Below, in pieces: positions 22,752 through 35,336 of a stretch of DNA of 64,000 nucleotides. The position numbers were made by a program, and so were the translations under genes. This stretch comes from Dactylis glomerata (lineage: Eukaryota; Streptophyta; Magnoliopsida; Poales; Poaceae): NCBI GenBank assembly GCA_007115705.1, contig QXEO01000464.1, positions 9,552,719-9,616,718 of the forward strand, in the 5' to 3' direction. The stretch's first letter is position 1; each line of letters opens with the position of its first letter. A model generated the notes under the pieces. That model ran no database searches, was not told the DNA's origin, and worked only from the letters and a program-made list of their open reading frames with translations.

Positions 22752-25700
22752 CAAAATATTCCCGTAGTTTTCGTGCTATTGTGAATACGCTGTATGCGAG
22801 TTTCTGATAGTGCGGGTACCTTTGCTTTGTTGGAGATAGTACCTTGCTGACAAAATATACCGGTCATTGGACTCCATGAGCTTTTCCTTCTTCACTTCTT
22901 TCGACTACTAATACTGTGCTCACCACTTGATGTGTTGCTGCGATATATAGTAGTAATGGCTCCTTTTCTTTTGGTGCGACCAACATCGGTGGTGTGGAAA
23001 GCACTTTTTTCAGTTGTGCGAAGGCTGTGTCCGCTTCTTCTATCCACTCAAATTTGTCGTCTGATTTTTTCATCAATGCATAGAAAGGGAGTGTTTTTTC
23101 TCCTAGCCTTGCAATGAATCGACTTTGTGCCGCGACGCGTCCTGTGAGCTTCTGTACATCGTGCAGCTTTGTGGGCTTCCCTATCATTAATATCGCTTGG
23201 ATCTTCTCTGGGTTTGCTTCTATTCCTCTTGCGGATACCAGGAATCCCAAGAGTTGCCCTGCAGATACCCCAAAAGAACATTTTGTCGGGTTAAGCTTGA
23301 GCTTGTACCTGTTTAAGTTGTCGAAGGTTTCTGCCAAATCACTGATTAGTGACTCCTCTTTTCTTGTGGTAATAACCACGTCGTCGATGTAGACTTGATT
23401 GTTTCGTCCTATTTGACTTCCGAGGCAATTTTGCATCATCCTTTGGTAGGTTGCTCCTGCGTTTTTTAGGCCAAAAGGCATGACTTGGTAGCAGAACACG
23501 CCATAAGGTGTTATGAAAGCTATTTTTTCCTCATCTTCTTTCTTCAACTTGATCTGGTTGTAGCCAGAGTATGCGTCTAGGAAGGAAAGCCTTGCGCACC
23601 CTGCTGTTGAGTCAATTATATGATCAATGTGAGGTAGAGGGAAGGGATCCTTTGGACAGTGCTTGTTGAGAGACGTATAGTCGACACACACTCTTTGCAC
23701 TTCTGTGTTTTTCTTGGGGACTATAACTGGATTAGATACCCAAGTCGATGTTTTGATTTCTCGGATGAACCCTGCGTTTTCGAGCCTGTGTAGCTCGGAC
23801 GCTATTGCTTTCCTTTTGGGTTCATCGAATCTTCTCAATGGTTGTTTGACTGGCTTTGCTTTGGGATCGACGTTTAGTGCGTGCTCGACGAGTTCCCTGG
23901 GAACCCCTGGCATGTCTGAAGGACACCAGGCGAAGATTTCCTAGCGCTCATAGAGGAACTCGACGAGTGCGCTTTCCTATGCGGGATCCAGGTTTACTGC
24001 TATAGAGGTAGTCTTGTTCGGGTCCGTGGGGTGGACCTGGATTTTCTTCGAGTCTTGAGTTGCATCGAAAGCCTGATCTGGGAGGGATCGCCCGACGTCG
24101 GGTAGTACGTTGTGGTCGGTTTCACTTTTTAGCCTTGCGTATTCTGCTGTCATGCCGAAGGTTTGCGCCAACCTGTTGAATTCCTTGTCACAAGTGTTAT
24201 ATACTTCGAAACTGCCTTGAACTATGATTGTTCCTCTGGGCCCTGGAATTTTTAGCGTAAGATACGCGTAGTGGGGTACTGCCATGAATTTGCAAATGCT
24301 GGGCGCCCCAGGATTGCATGATACTGTGAAGGTCAATCCATGACTTCGAACTCCAGCTTCTCTTTGCGATAATTGTTGCTATTGCCAAAGCAAACGTCAA
24401 GCTCTATTTTCCCGAGAGGGTAATTTGCGCTTCCCGGTACTATCTCGTGGAAAGAACAATCTGTTGGCTTTAGACTATCCAGTGAGATGCACATTGCCCT
24501 CAGAGTTCTTGCATATATTAAGTTTATGCCACTTCCTGCATCCATGAATATTCTCCCGATGTCGTATCCCCCTATTTGCGGCTTTAGTACCATTGGAGCA
24601 TGCCCTGGCCTGGGAACTTTCCTCGGGTGGTCTGCTCTGCTAAATCTAACTGGTTGATCGGACCACTGCAGGTACTCTGTAGTAGCTGGTGGTGATGATA
24701 TTGCCAAGTTGACCTGTCTAGATATGCTCTTCCTCTCTTTCTTTGACTTTGGTACTGGTTGAATCATTGCTGATATATATACCTTTGACTCTAGCTGTTT
24801 TGCGAGTCGTTGCATTTGATATCCGTGACTCGCGCTTTTTCCTCCCTGTCGTGTTCCTTGGCTTGAATCCATCGCACTTTGCAACCTTAAGAAGGTTCTG
24901 CAATCCTTCATCTGGTGGTTGGAAACTCTTTTCCCATCTAGGTACGCATAATGGATGCGACAAGGACCATATAGCATGTCTTATGCCGAAGGACCCGAGT
25001 ACCTTGGTTTCTCTTTTCCTCTACTATCTCTCGTTTGAAACTCTTTGTTTTTGTAGCCTTCCTCGTTCCTTCCTTCATATCCTGCAGCTATCTGATTTCG
25101 CCTTCCGTAGTTGTTGCCATTGTGGTATCTTCGCCTTTGCCTGCTTGTTTTGTTGACTTCTGGTGAATGCCCCCTTTTGTTGTTATATGCATCTTCTCCA
25201 TCGGCAAATCTATTTGCCACTTCCATTAGTTCTGACACTGTCCTTGGCCTTGTTCTCCCTATTTCTTCCACGAGGTCCGAACGACGAAGGCCTGCCGAAA
25301 AAGCATCTATTGCTCTTTCATCGGAGACGTCTTCAGCTGAATTTTTGATTACACTCCAGCGTTGTATGTAAGAGCGTAGGGTTTCGCCTTTCTTTTGCAC
25401 GCACGACTTGATTTCCTCCAACGATGCTGGGCGCTTATATGTTGAGCGAAAATTTCTTGCAAATTGATTTTCTAACTCTCCCCAACTCCCGATGGAATCG
25501 TTGGGTAGTGTATTCAACTAGGACCGTGCTGCGCCGGTGAGGTGTAACTATAAACTTTGCATGGCTATTGTTCTTGTTCCTCCTAGGATCTGTACTGCTT
25601 GCAGGTAATCTGACAACCATAGAGTGGGTTCTTGCGATCCATCATACTTTTCTTGGTCGTGTGGCAACTTAAAACCTTTAGGTACCCGCGTTTTCCGAAC

Positions 25701-26902
25701 CCTGCGGGTAAAGCATAACACGCCCATCTCTTTTTCATCGTCTTCGTAATTTTCCACTTTCCACGCATAATGCGAGTTGTTTACTCGTGCTTGTGCTATT
25801 ATGTTTCTTGCGTCCTCCTTCCGTTTTTGTCGCCTCTCATCACCTGGTGACTCACTAGATTCGTTTCGCGAGGACTTGCGCTTGAATTCTTCCTTTCGCC
25901 TTTCCTTATGGTGTGTCGCCTTTTTCTCTGGAAGTTTTCCCATTAACTTGTCTTCTATCAACCCGAGGCTTCGTATTGCGGCCTGATGCATGTGCTCCCG
26001 CGGATCTCCAGGCTCTAGTTGTGTGGTTAGTAGGTACGTTTGCGCTGCTACCAATGCTGCTTCTGGTGTTTCTTGCACAAAGTCTTCTTCCTCTTCTGAC
26101 TGCTACGCGCTTAGACTTTTCGCGTAGCTTTCTTCTCTTGTCTGTGCTGTTGTCCTCCTGTTGTGCTTCAGGTCTCTGCGCCTTTCCATGATGTACTCTG
26201 ATGCATCGCTATACTCACCCCAGTATCCTCCACTTGACGTACTGTTGTCATCTCGGCTTCTCGTGAGCATGTCTCTTTCCTCCTTAGCTTCTTCTTGTGC
26301 TGGTGCAGTGCGTATTGATACCCCATCAGAACTTCTCTTCTTGAATCTGCGGGTACCTCTCTACCGTGATTGATGGCTGACATGATGATTCTCCACTCTC
26401 CGGTTGAAACGTGAATTTTCCCCTTTTCCTTTTTGCTGTTACTCCTTGGATTGTGGACTTGCAGGTCGACCTCTTTGTTGCCTTCGTGATTATCCTCTTC
26501 TGCTGCTTCAGTGATAATAACGCATAACTGATGTACGCTTCTGGAGACGCCACTGCTTTCGATAGCGAAGTCCCTTGAACTATCGTAAGTTTTAACCGCT
26601 GTTGCTTCCACCTCAGGTTTTTCCCACGTTTCGTCGAATTCCTCGAGTTTCTCTTGCATATCTTCTGTTGCTGTGAGACTGACCGACGAGTTTACCTCGC
26701 TGGAAGAGCCTATGGATGATCCAGATATTGTGATTCTCTCAGCTTTGCTTGCCGACGGACCTGATTTTGTCGGGTCCGAAAGGCGAGTTGAACCCGAAGG
26801 TCCAACATAGAAGCTTAAACTTCCAATCGTTAGCTCCATCTCTTCACTTTCGTCAATTTCTAGATTGCTGTTGGCTAAAAGCGAAAAAGCCGTCAAATTC
26901 AT
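22752..26902 (-). pseudogene. gag-pol of element C (gag, protease, reverse transcriptase, partial RNase H)
   Basis: The start codon at 26902-26900 lies just past the primer site. Gag occupies 26902 to about 24990 and includes KYDGSQEPTLWLSDYLQAV and YIQRWSVIKNSAEDV. The protease (~24900-23980) has FMDAGSGINLIY. The reverse transcriptase (23913-22864) shows SFLDAYSGYNQI, MPFGLKNAGATYQRMM, the catalytic YIDDVV box and GQLLGFLVSARGIEANPEK, and continues into the RNase H start. It is inactive: at least two frameshifts (near 26100-26170 and 24335) and several stops, including TGA after GKAHGVQ. Compared with element B, this copy retains the replication enzymes that B lacks. Confidence 0.88.
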
Positions 26903-26939
26903 GATTCTAACGCCCAGGATCCCCACGGTCGGCGCCAAT

Positions 26940-27273
26940 TGACGAGGGCTAACTCGACAAATGTCCTAGATGAAGGACTTAGGATCGGGGAGATAGGACG
27001 TCAGATGAACTTGAAGATAAAATCAGTCAAACAAGGTGGCTATCGAAAGTAAACGTGGATGTAAACCTGGCTTGCTCTCAATCTGTCCCTTACCGTCTCC
27101 TCCTGGCCCCTATATATAGGTGGCCAGGTCTCAGGGATCGGGAGGGATCCGACATAGATTATAATATCGACATACGACATAAACTCGTATTTCGACTAGT
27201 ATTACAATTGGGCCTAGCTTAACGGGCCTCAGGGATAGTTAACTAACGGGCTCTATTATTTATACCCTTGTCA
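26940..27273 (-). repeat. 5' LTR of element C
   Basis: 334 bp, TGACGAGGG...CCCTTGTCA in plus orientation. It is the same family as both LTRs of element B but more diverged from them than they are from each other. Confidence 0.9.
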
Positions 27274-28612
27274 CTTTCAGATTGCATTGTACCACATATG
27301 CTATAGGTTATGATCATGTTTGACACATGTGAGTACCACATATACCACATTGGCTATGATTTGTATATAGTACGCATCAAGTATTTGGTTAAGTTTTGAT
27401 CTTTTATATGATTCTATGATGGTAATTTACGAATGTTGACTAGATATTACTTCACCTATATGGGCTCATAGGATTGCACCTTAGAGTAATTGTGAGGATG
27501 AGGAACGTAGGAGAGACAGAAACCAATTTCTTAGAATCTATATTATTTTTAGGGGGGGGGGGGGTTCTAGATCGGGGACCTTAGAGCTTTATGCAATGGT
27601 TGGACAGTTTGTCTCTTAATAAGTCCTAAAGTTCATGAGAGTAATTTTAGGTATAATCATTAGGGGTTTGTAGCATAGTGTTATATATCTACACCTATTT
27701 TTGACTCCGTCCGATGAGAATAAAATTTGACAAGATACTAGATTGTACATGCTTAGAAATTTGTCTGCCGAATAAATCCATGCCGCCCCTGGAACATTTG
27801 TCGTTTATTGATTACACTTGAGCTTGTCCTCTTGCTGCATAGAGGATTAGACTTTCTCTGAAAAGAGCATTTACATTACTGCTATTACATTTTCCTTATT
27901 GTTTCATCTGCACCTTTACACAACAAAAATCCAAAAACACGTTTATTTATTATTTCCTATTAAACTTGCTAACCAATACCCTAGCTCCTCGTGGGTTTGA
28001 CAACCTTTTCTCTATTTGAAAGTTACTACAATTGATCTCCTCCACTTGGGAGTCATCACCATGGACGATCGCCATCGCCGAGATCTAGTTCCAAGCCGGT
28101 GAAGAAGCTCCCGCCATCTCCATGGGTTTCGAAAGGTGGATGAGCTCGGGGGGGGGGGGGGGGGGGGGGGGAAGGGATGGTTGATTTAAATTGGCGTTGA
28201 CAGTGTCGCACCTAAATAGACGGGCAAAAATTTTCCCGCCGCAAATTCGAAGAAGCATGTGCAAGCTCGCGTTATCTTCATTCATGGCTTTGCGGGGACG
28301 CTGCGTTCTTTAATTTAGCCACCGGGAGGGTGGCTCTACTCCCTAGTTTGGATTTCATGCGATCTAACAAACACGCTCTAAGTCGTCGTGTTAGATTTTT
28401 CTCATTTAAAGGAGAATAAAGAGAAATTTGTATTTTCTTAGCTAAGAGATGATCTATAGAAAATTAAATTAGAGTAACCTATTTTCTTGGTTGTACCATA
28501 TATCTTTTTTTACCAATACAATTTCTTATAAATAGCTATTAATTCCCATTAATTAATAGGGGTGACAATAATAGATAATGAATTGTACAACCGGTGCGGC
28601 TAAATGTATATT
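27274..28612. other. Intergenic, old repeat remnants and G runs
   Basis: No gene is supported. A 13-G run is at 27552-27564 and a 24-G run at 28148-28171. The stretch around 27880-28060, with a 'CTCCTCGTGGGTTTGACAACC' type phrase, resembles the start or LTR edge of a Triticeae LTR retrotransposon, but I cannot define its borders. Confidence 0.4.
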
Positions 28613-28938
28613 GGGCTACATGTAGCCTATTTTTTGAAAAATTCAAAATCAACAGTTGAAGTTTCAAAAAATCTGGAAAAAAAGTAGACAGAGATTTATT
28701 ATGCTAGTGTGCAAATAATCAATGTGAATATGTATTTTAGGGTCTACAAAATTGATAAAATTATAGATCTAAAGTAGTGAACAATGCAACTTTCAAATCT
28801 CCATTTTTTTGATTTTGTTATTTTTGTGTATGTTGAGATTTTGCAGATTAGTCGAATACGCCAATGACTATATCTTGATTTTTTTTTTCAATTTTTTTTA
28901 TAAAAAAATTAAGCTACATGTAGCTCACGCTACATTTT
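28613..28938. mobile_element. MITE-like element with inverted ends
   Basis: An AT-rich segment whose ends share GGCTACATGTAGCC (28613-28627) and AGCTACATGTAGCT (28912-28925). A related sequence with the shared phrase TTTCAAATCTCCA is inside intron 4 of the NIP30-family gene at 32968-33290. Superfamily and target duplication are not determined. Confidence 0.4.
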
Positions 28939-29767
28939 AAGTTTCTAATTATACAACTTATATCTATTTGCCATCTTTAAATGACATGGAGGGTTAAAGG
29001 AAGATATGTCTTTCCTAACATTGTGCATACCCTTAGGTCACCTACATGGTTCATATCCTAGCAGCACATAGCTAATTGCTGAGTTGAGCGGAGGGAGCAA
29101 AAATAGCGTTAATTATCTTCTCTGATCTCGTAATAAAAAGGATATGACTTTTGCCCTCTATTTGTTGAGATTTCTTATCTTATTACATGTTTGTTATAGA
29201 ATGTACATATAATTTTAGGATCATGCAAATAATTCATTGTATAATTTATTCTATTATCTTCTCTAAACGACATGCAATGTCTAAGATAAGACTGTCTTAT
29301 AAAAATTGTACATGCCCTTACTCATTGCAGATGGAATAAAACTCAAAACTTTAGTGAACATAATTACCTTGCTCGTTAGGTTTAGTTAGAATGAAACTCT
29401 AAAAAGTTTGATCAAATAGTTAGGAAAAAATAGCATGGTTTGACCAAATGTTATGAAAAAAATATTAGGGATTAGTTTAAATTTTCCACCCCAATAATAT
29501 ATTAAGATGGTGAATATTTTAATCTATACAAGAATAAAATATTTAATAAATTAAATATCGAAAATTTCTCGGGATTCAAAATAGTAGTAATCCGCAATCC
29601 CTACACTCGAATGCAAAGCAAACTGAGACCTAAAAGGCTAAAACACCTTGAGATCGTAATCGAACGGCTGCGTGGTCTCGTGGTTCGTCTGGTTTGGGGA
29701 TCTCGCAGTCGCGGCGGCGTTGGTGACTTTTGGGCGCGGCGGAGGAGAAAGAGGAGTCGTGGCCGTA
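28939..29767 (+). other. Upstream region of the NIP30-family gene
   Basis: AT-rich, possibly holding a degraded Tourist-like MITE around 28970-29320 (it ends in a TTGTACATGCCC phrase). From about 29640 it becomes GC-rich, as expected for a grass promoter and 5' UTR. No clear TATA box was found. Confidence 0.4.
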
Positions 29768-32700
29768 ATGGACGGTGAGGAGACGACGTCGAGCTCTAAG
29801 GCGGTCGCTCCGGCGACCATCCGCCTCGTCAACTTCGTCTCCGAAGAGCAGGCAAGGCTACCATCTCCCACTCTCTCTGAATCGCTCGCCTTCCTACAGA
29901 ACCGGATGGGGGCAAAACCTAGAACAAAACGCTGAGATTTTGCTGGGGGTGGGAAAAAATCGCAGCTCGACGAGGCGAAGCGGTCGAGAGGGGAGCGGGT
30001 GGAAGACGGCACCGCACAGCGCGACAAGCCCCTCTTCCAGGTATTTTTTTATTCTTCCTCGGCTTTGCTTCCGTTTGCTTGCCAGCAATCCGCTAATGCT
30101 CTGTTCCCGCTGCGCAGATCCTGCAGGAGAACAAGGATAAGAAGGATGCCGAGTTCAATGAGCGCTTCAAACACAGTAAGTTACCCAACCACTGCACCAG
30201 TTCCCATCTTCCCAACCACTGCACGCAGGTTGTAGAAAGACCAGTTGTAGCTTTTGCTAGAGCCCATCGAAGGATGCAGCTATTTAGAGCAGGATAGAAG
30301 TATGAGTTGCTTATGGCCCAAAGTGTTCACTGATAAGTGATGAGCAAAGCTTCTGTGGGGTAGTCGTAGACTCATAGTTATAGTGTTAGCACAGTTGAGC
30401 TTACCTGTACTATTACTGAAATAATGTAAAAGAGGAGTATGCATGAGAAACTGGGGATAAATTGAAAAACATGTTTTGGTCTTATGGGGCAACCTTATCT
30501 AACCTGGTCTTGGCTAGTTCCCTGTTATTTCTGTTTATCAGTTGAAACGACCAAACCACAAGATGCAGGGTCTTGGGGTTTGACTTTTTTTTTTATCTTG
30601 ATATGTTGTATCCAGGACCTCCGAAAGCTTTGGATGAGGATGAGTCAGAGTTTCTCGACAAATTAGCTTTGGTAAGCATTTAATATATGCTAGCATTAGA
30701 AGTGGCAGTTCAATCTAGAAAGTAGAGATCATGGTAAAAAAAAGCTAGAAAGTAGAAATTGGAGCTACATATTGTTCTTCATTCATGTAGGTATCAGTTT
30801 CCTCTCTAGATTGAAATATTGAACCAAGAAGGATTTGTTTGCTACACTCCCAGTCCATTGCACGTGTGCAGCTGCCTGAAGCCTTTTTTTTGCCCTTGAT
30901 ACCACCTAAGAGCGCCGAGTTACACAAAAACTAGGTGCCTGGATCCATCATGTGCTTTATGCTCTGATCATCGTAGTTAGTAGGCTTGTCTATATTTGCA
31001 TCCAAAAGATATCTAGACTTTATTTGCATAATGTTTTTTCATGGTTATTTGCAAATGTTACTTTGATATTTCCATTGCTCAGACATTTGACAGGAGAGGT
31101 CTTTTACCCCAAGAAACAAGAGTCCAAAATCAGTTGTGTTGTTCAAATGTCTTAAAGTAAATAAATTATGGATGTAACAGATACTATAACATGTGCATTT
31201 GCAAAGATTCATGCCAAAATCATGAGCTGTGCAAAAATGAAAATTTGTGCATGTATAGTATTTATTAAACTATTTTACTAGGATGATTGCAAGAGTACTG
31301 AGAGAGAACAAATAAACTAGTGGAAATATTTAAGAGATGGGGCACATGCTTGCCTTCTTTTGCTCCTCCACACCGCAGCAAAACTGGTCCGAGTTCTTTT
31401 AACCAGCAGCTAAGTGTACCGTGTTACTAGTAGCTACTCTTCTGCTATGATTTGTGAGGTATGCTGCCCCCCATCCTTTTATAGGCTACCGAGAGAGAAA
31501 TATTTCAGCATATGGTGCATTAGAATTAGGTAAGTGCTTAAGCAAACTATTCAGAAATATTGACCGCTTTGCCGACCGGTCCTTCTCTTTTTCCCTAAAC
31601 AGTTGAAGGCGCGCATTTTTGTTGGCCTGACACGCCTAGCCTTCTCGTGCTAAAAACTAACACGTAGGATGTGCACAACACATGAGTCAGCTCATCATCG
31701 CTATGTGCATGATACAGTCAGTGCCCTTTTCTCTTTCCTTGCATGCTTCTCCCAATGTGTAAGACAAGGAAAATATCTAGGGACCCACCTCATAGTCATG
31801 ACCACTTCATTTGAGTGCATGGGCTCATATCATGATTGTTTTTTTAATCATTCAATGCTACAAATGGCAGGCAAATATTTTTTTACTTTGTTCTAACAAT
31901 TACTAATCCATATGCATGTTCCCTTTAATTATTTTAATCCTCCTACTAGTGCACTCAAAATAACACGAGGGTTACATCCTCCCAGTTTCGTCCTCAAAAT
32001 TTAGTTACGTGAGGAAAACATGCACATAGATCATCCTACTTTTGCCAGGTCGCCTCATCTTCTGTGTGCTTGCTCCACTGGACTTCCAAAATAGGATGGT
32101 TCTTCTCATGACTATGTTTATAATCCAGAATTTTTATCAGATACTCTTCGTATGATAGATCAGGGCAAGTTCTACGATGGGTACACACTTCTTCAATGTT
32201 GATGCGTTAAAGATGTTGTGCATTCCTGATAAATTTTGGGGTAAAATCTAGACGAGAAGCTGCTACCCCAACTTTATCATGATCTGAAATGGTCCGACAT
32301 ATCTTGGACTTATTTTGCCCATCTTGTTCCTTTCTTAGGAGAGACTTGTAAATAAACAAAATTGCCCGTCTTCAGCTCTACTTCCCTGTGTTTGAGGTCC
32401 GCTTGTTGCTTTCGTCGATTTTGTGCTGCCTTAAGATGCTCATAAACGTGCAATTTTTCTCCTGCTTGCTGAACCAATTCTGGACCAAGGTATTTCCTAT
32501 CACCAATTTCTTCCCAGAAGATTGGAGATCAACGTCTTCTACAATATAAGGCCTCGTAAGGAGCCATTTTAATGCTTGACTGATAACTATTGTCATATGC
32601 AAATTTGACCAGAGGAAGTGATTCATCCCATTTTTCTTTGAACTCTAGCACACTCAGCTCGCAACATATCCTCCAATATTTGTATAACTTGTTCTGACTG

Positions 32701-35336
32701 CCCATCAGACTAAGGATGATATGCTGTACTAATGTTTAATTTTGCCCCCGGTGTGTTATGTGAACTCTTCCAAAATCGTGAAACGAACCTCCAGTCTCGA
32801 GCAGATATGATAGAATTGGGGATGCCACAATTAGCTACTATCTTGATATATAATCTGGCTAACATTTCAAGCGAAAATGTCTTCTTTACTTGTCTAAAAT
32901 GTGCGACCTTGGTCAGTCTGTCTACAATGAGAGTTGAGATTTTTGGCTCCTGGGCACCAGGAATCTCATTGTTTTAAAAAAATCGATAATCACATTTACG
33001 AGTTTCAAAAAAAATTGAAAAAAAATCCGGATGTAGCCAATGATTTATCCCAGAAACATGCAAAAATATCAATTTCAAATACTTTGTATTTTTTGGTACA
33101 CAACAATGACGGACTCATGGATCTGAGTATGTATATTTCAAATCTCCAAATTTTATCAGATTTTGTGATTTTTGTGTAGCCCACAATACAAAGAATTTCG
33201 CATTGAAAATTTGCATGCTTGTAGGTTACATCATTTACTATTGTCCAGATTTTTTGGAAACTTATAAATATAATTTTTTATTTTATTAAAACTAAGAGAT
33301 CACTGGAGCTCCGGATCCAAAGACACTATCCGCTACTATAACCCATATAGCATCATAAAGTGCAAGGCATGCCAGTAATTAAATCCATGGAGTCATATGT
33401 TTGATTTAGGTTTTGCTTTTGCCCTTCCTATGGTTGCAGATTTATTTTCGCCGAGGCCATGCTTGTACTGACTGAAAATATGTTAAATCGATATCATGTT
33501 GTTTTATATACTTCTACATTGACCATGTATCCAAGTTAGTAGTAGCACCCACTACATCAGATACCAGACACCCCGTCATACCTTGTACTAGGACAGAAAT
33601 AAAGGATACCAACCAGCAGTCCTAGGAATTAACCCTTTTTGCACTGTTAGGACCTATTGGAAAATAGTATTATGTTGACCATTTACTGCAATTACAGACA
33701 AATATTTCTTGAATTTTAACATAAATCAATCAGACTTTATTCTGTAGAGATCATTGTGTTATGTAATATCAGTTTAGTATACGTCTTCGTTGGGTGACTA
33801 TGCTGAACACGAACATTATCAAGAAAAGGCATTACTATTTGCAACTTTGGATGACATTACGAAAGACAACAAGTTCATTGTTTACATTCTTGCATACTCC
33901 CTCCGTCCATAAATAAGTGTACATCTAGCTCTAAACTTTGTCCACAAAAGAGTGTACATCTCTTTTTTCAATGCATTTTAAAATAAGAAAAATTGCTTCT
34001 CTCTCATCACATGAAAATCAAGCCCAATAAAATTTAGCATATGGTCTCCTTATTTATTACATCCACTTAGCTCATTGGAGGTTTGGAAGTTAATGAGGAG
34101 AGATATGATGTGTGACATCTTCCCAATGCAAAATGCTTAAGTTCTCTTGAAAATCCTGCACGTACATTCTTTTGTGGACGGAGGGAGTACAATTTTGGGT
34201 GAATGTTGTATGGGAAACGTCTGCTATTATTTTCCTCAGGAGGATCCTTTCCATTTTGTGACATTTGTCTTCAGAGTTAACAATCATCATATGGTAATAC
34301 TAAAAACTGAAAACTAGGGAAATCGTCTGCAGTCGAATGGTTGAGTAGCTTGGTTTTGACGTATAAAGTTTGTAGTACAAGGAGAGAATCGTGTTATCAA
34401 AGAGATATAAAGTTTGTAGCTTGGTTTTGACGTTTAAACACAAATATTTCTTGAAAGTACTGGTCTTTATCTCTTTGATATGTGTTTAAAGAAGAATCGT
34501 GGACATAAAACAAATGGGATTTCAAGTATGTCTTGTGAGGCAACACTTAGTCCTTTAATTTTACTATGGTGCAGTCAAGGAGAGAATATGAACAGCAGGT
34601 GGCCAGTGAAGAAGCTGAACAACTCCGTAGTTTTCACGTGAGTAATATTACTAACAAGTTATGTGTATTACCCTTACTCTGCTAATGTTCAATATTTCAA
34701 GATAGTGGGTAGGAAATGGATAGGAAGGTTTGCTTGCTACAATTGAGTTTGAACTATATGTTAATTATATATCATGTCCTGGGTGCCCAAGGGTGGCTCA
34801 CACTCACATGACATACCTAATCACCCGATTTTTCAGGAGGCTGTAGCTGCTCAGTCTACTATTGCTCATGAACTTGTTGAGATTCCTACAGTTTCTAGAC
34901 CTGAGGTATGCTTACAAGCAAAGCAGATTTAGTTTCATACCATGCTTTTAATATGAGAGCGACCAAAATTGCATATACATACTACACATGCGGCCAGTTG
35001 TTAGCTCCCCATCATGATGGTAGAGACAAATGAAACATTTCAACTAAATCTGCCCTACTTCTGATCAGTGTTTATGTCCACATAAATCAGGAGAGCAAGC
35101 CTAAACCACCTGCGAAAAGGAGCCAGCCTGCACTGCTGAGAAATATTATAGTTTCTGTGAAGCCACAAGCCAAGAAAGCAAAGGTTGGCACAGAAAGTAG
35201 GCCTGCACCCAAGGAGCTGCCTTCGAATGGGCATGATACAGACTGCAAGCCACCAGACGACACCAAGAGCGTTCTCGGCTCTCTAGTGGCATACGGCGAT
35301 GATGATGAAAGTGGCGACGACGATGACCAACAATAG
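29768..35336 (+). CDS. NIP30/FAM192A N-terminal domain protein
   Basis: Seven exons give a 216-residue protein: 29768-29851, 29966-30040, 30118-30175, 30616-30671, 34575-34637, 34837-34905, 35091-35336 (stop TAG). All junctions keep frame. Introns are GT-AG except intron 1, whose donor is GC (CAG|GCAAGG). The N-terminal ~120 residues match the NIP30 domain pattern: FVSEEQLDEAKR, LFQILQENKDKKDAEFNERFKH, then ALDEDESEFLDKL and a Glu-rich helix. A Lys/Pro-rich basic stretch follows, and the protein ends in an acidic tail (LVAYGDDDESGDDDDQQ). In animals this nuclear protein binds the proteasome activator PA28-gamma; that role in plants is inference, and grasses may use it otherwise. Intron 4 is 3.9 kb and full of transposon debris, yet the coding exons show no lesion. 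This is one of two convincing intact genes here. Confidence 0.9.
32200..32943 (-). mobile_element. Ty3/gypsy integrase remnant in intron 4
   Basis: On the minus strand a broken frame can be followed through the integrase catalytic core and C-terminal part: an IVDRLTKVAHF-like start, a STAYHP-SDGQSEQVIQ motif (with a stop where Gln is usual), KMAPYEALYCRR and LGPELVQQAGEKLHVYEHL. Stops and frameshifts are frequent. No LTRs are seen; the right edge is abrupt at about 32943. Confidence 0.72.
32968..33290. repeat. AT-rich MITE-like remnant in intron 4
   Basis: Related in parts to 28613-28938 (shared TTTCAAATCTCCA and TTTTTGTGTA phrases in the same order). Ends are not defined. Confidence 0.35.
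33897..34187. mobile_element. Stowaway MITE (Tc1/Mariner type) in intron 4
   Basis: 291 bp, with terminal inverted repeats beginning CTCCCTCCGTCCA at the left and TGGACGGAGGGAG at the right, flanked by TA on both sides (33895-33896 and 34188-34189). This is the classical Stowaway signature, and such elements are common in grass introns. Confidence 0.93.

Larger units (their letters stand above)
22747..27273 (-). mobile_element. Ty3/gypsy element C (5' half), host of copy 1
   Basis: Read on the minus strand, it starts with a 334-bp 5' LTR (27273-26940), then a primer site like element B's, gag, protease, reverse transcriptase and the start of RNase H. It is cut at 22747 by insertion of Athila-like copy 1; the rest of pol must lie left of the window. 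It is older than copy 1 and therefore older than elements A and B. Confidence 0.88.
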
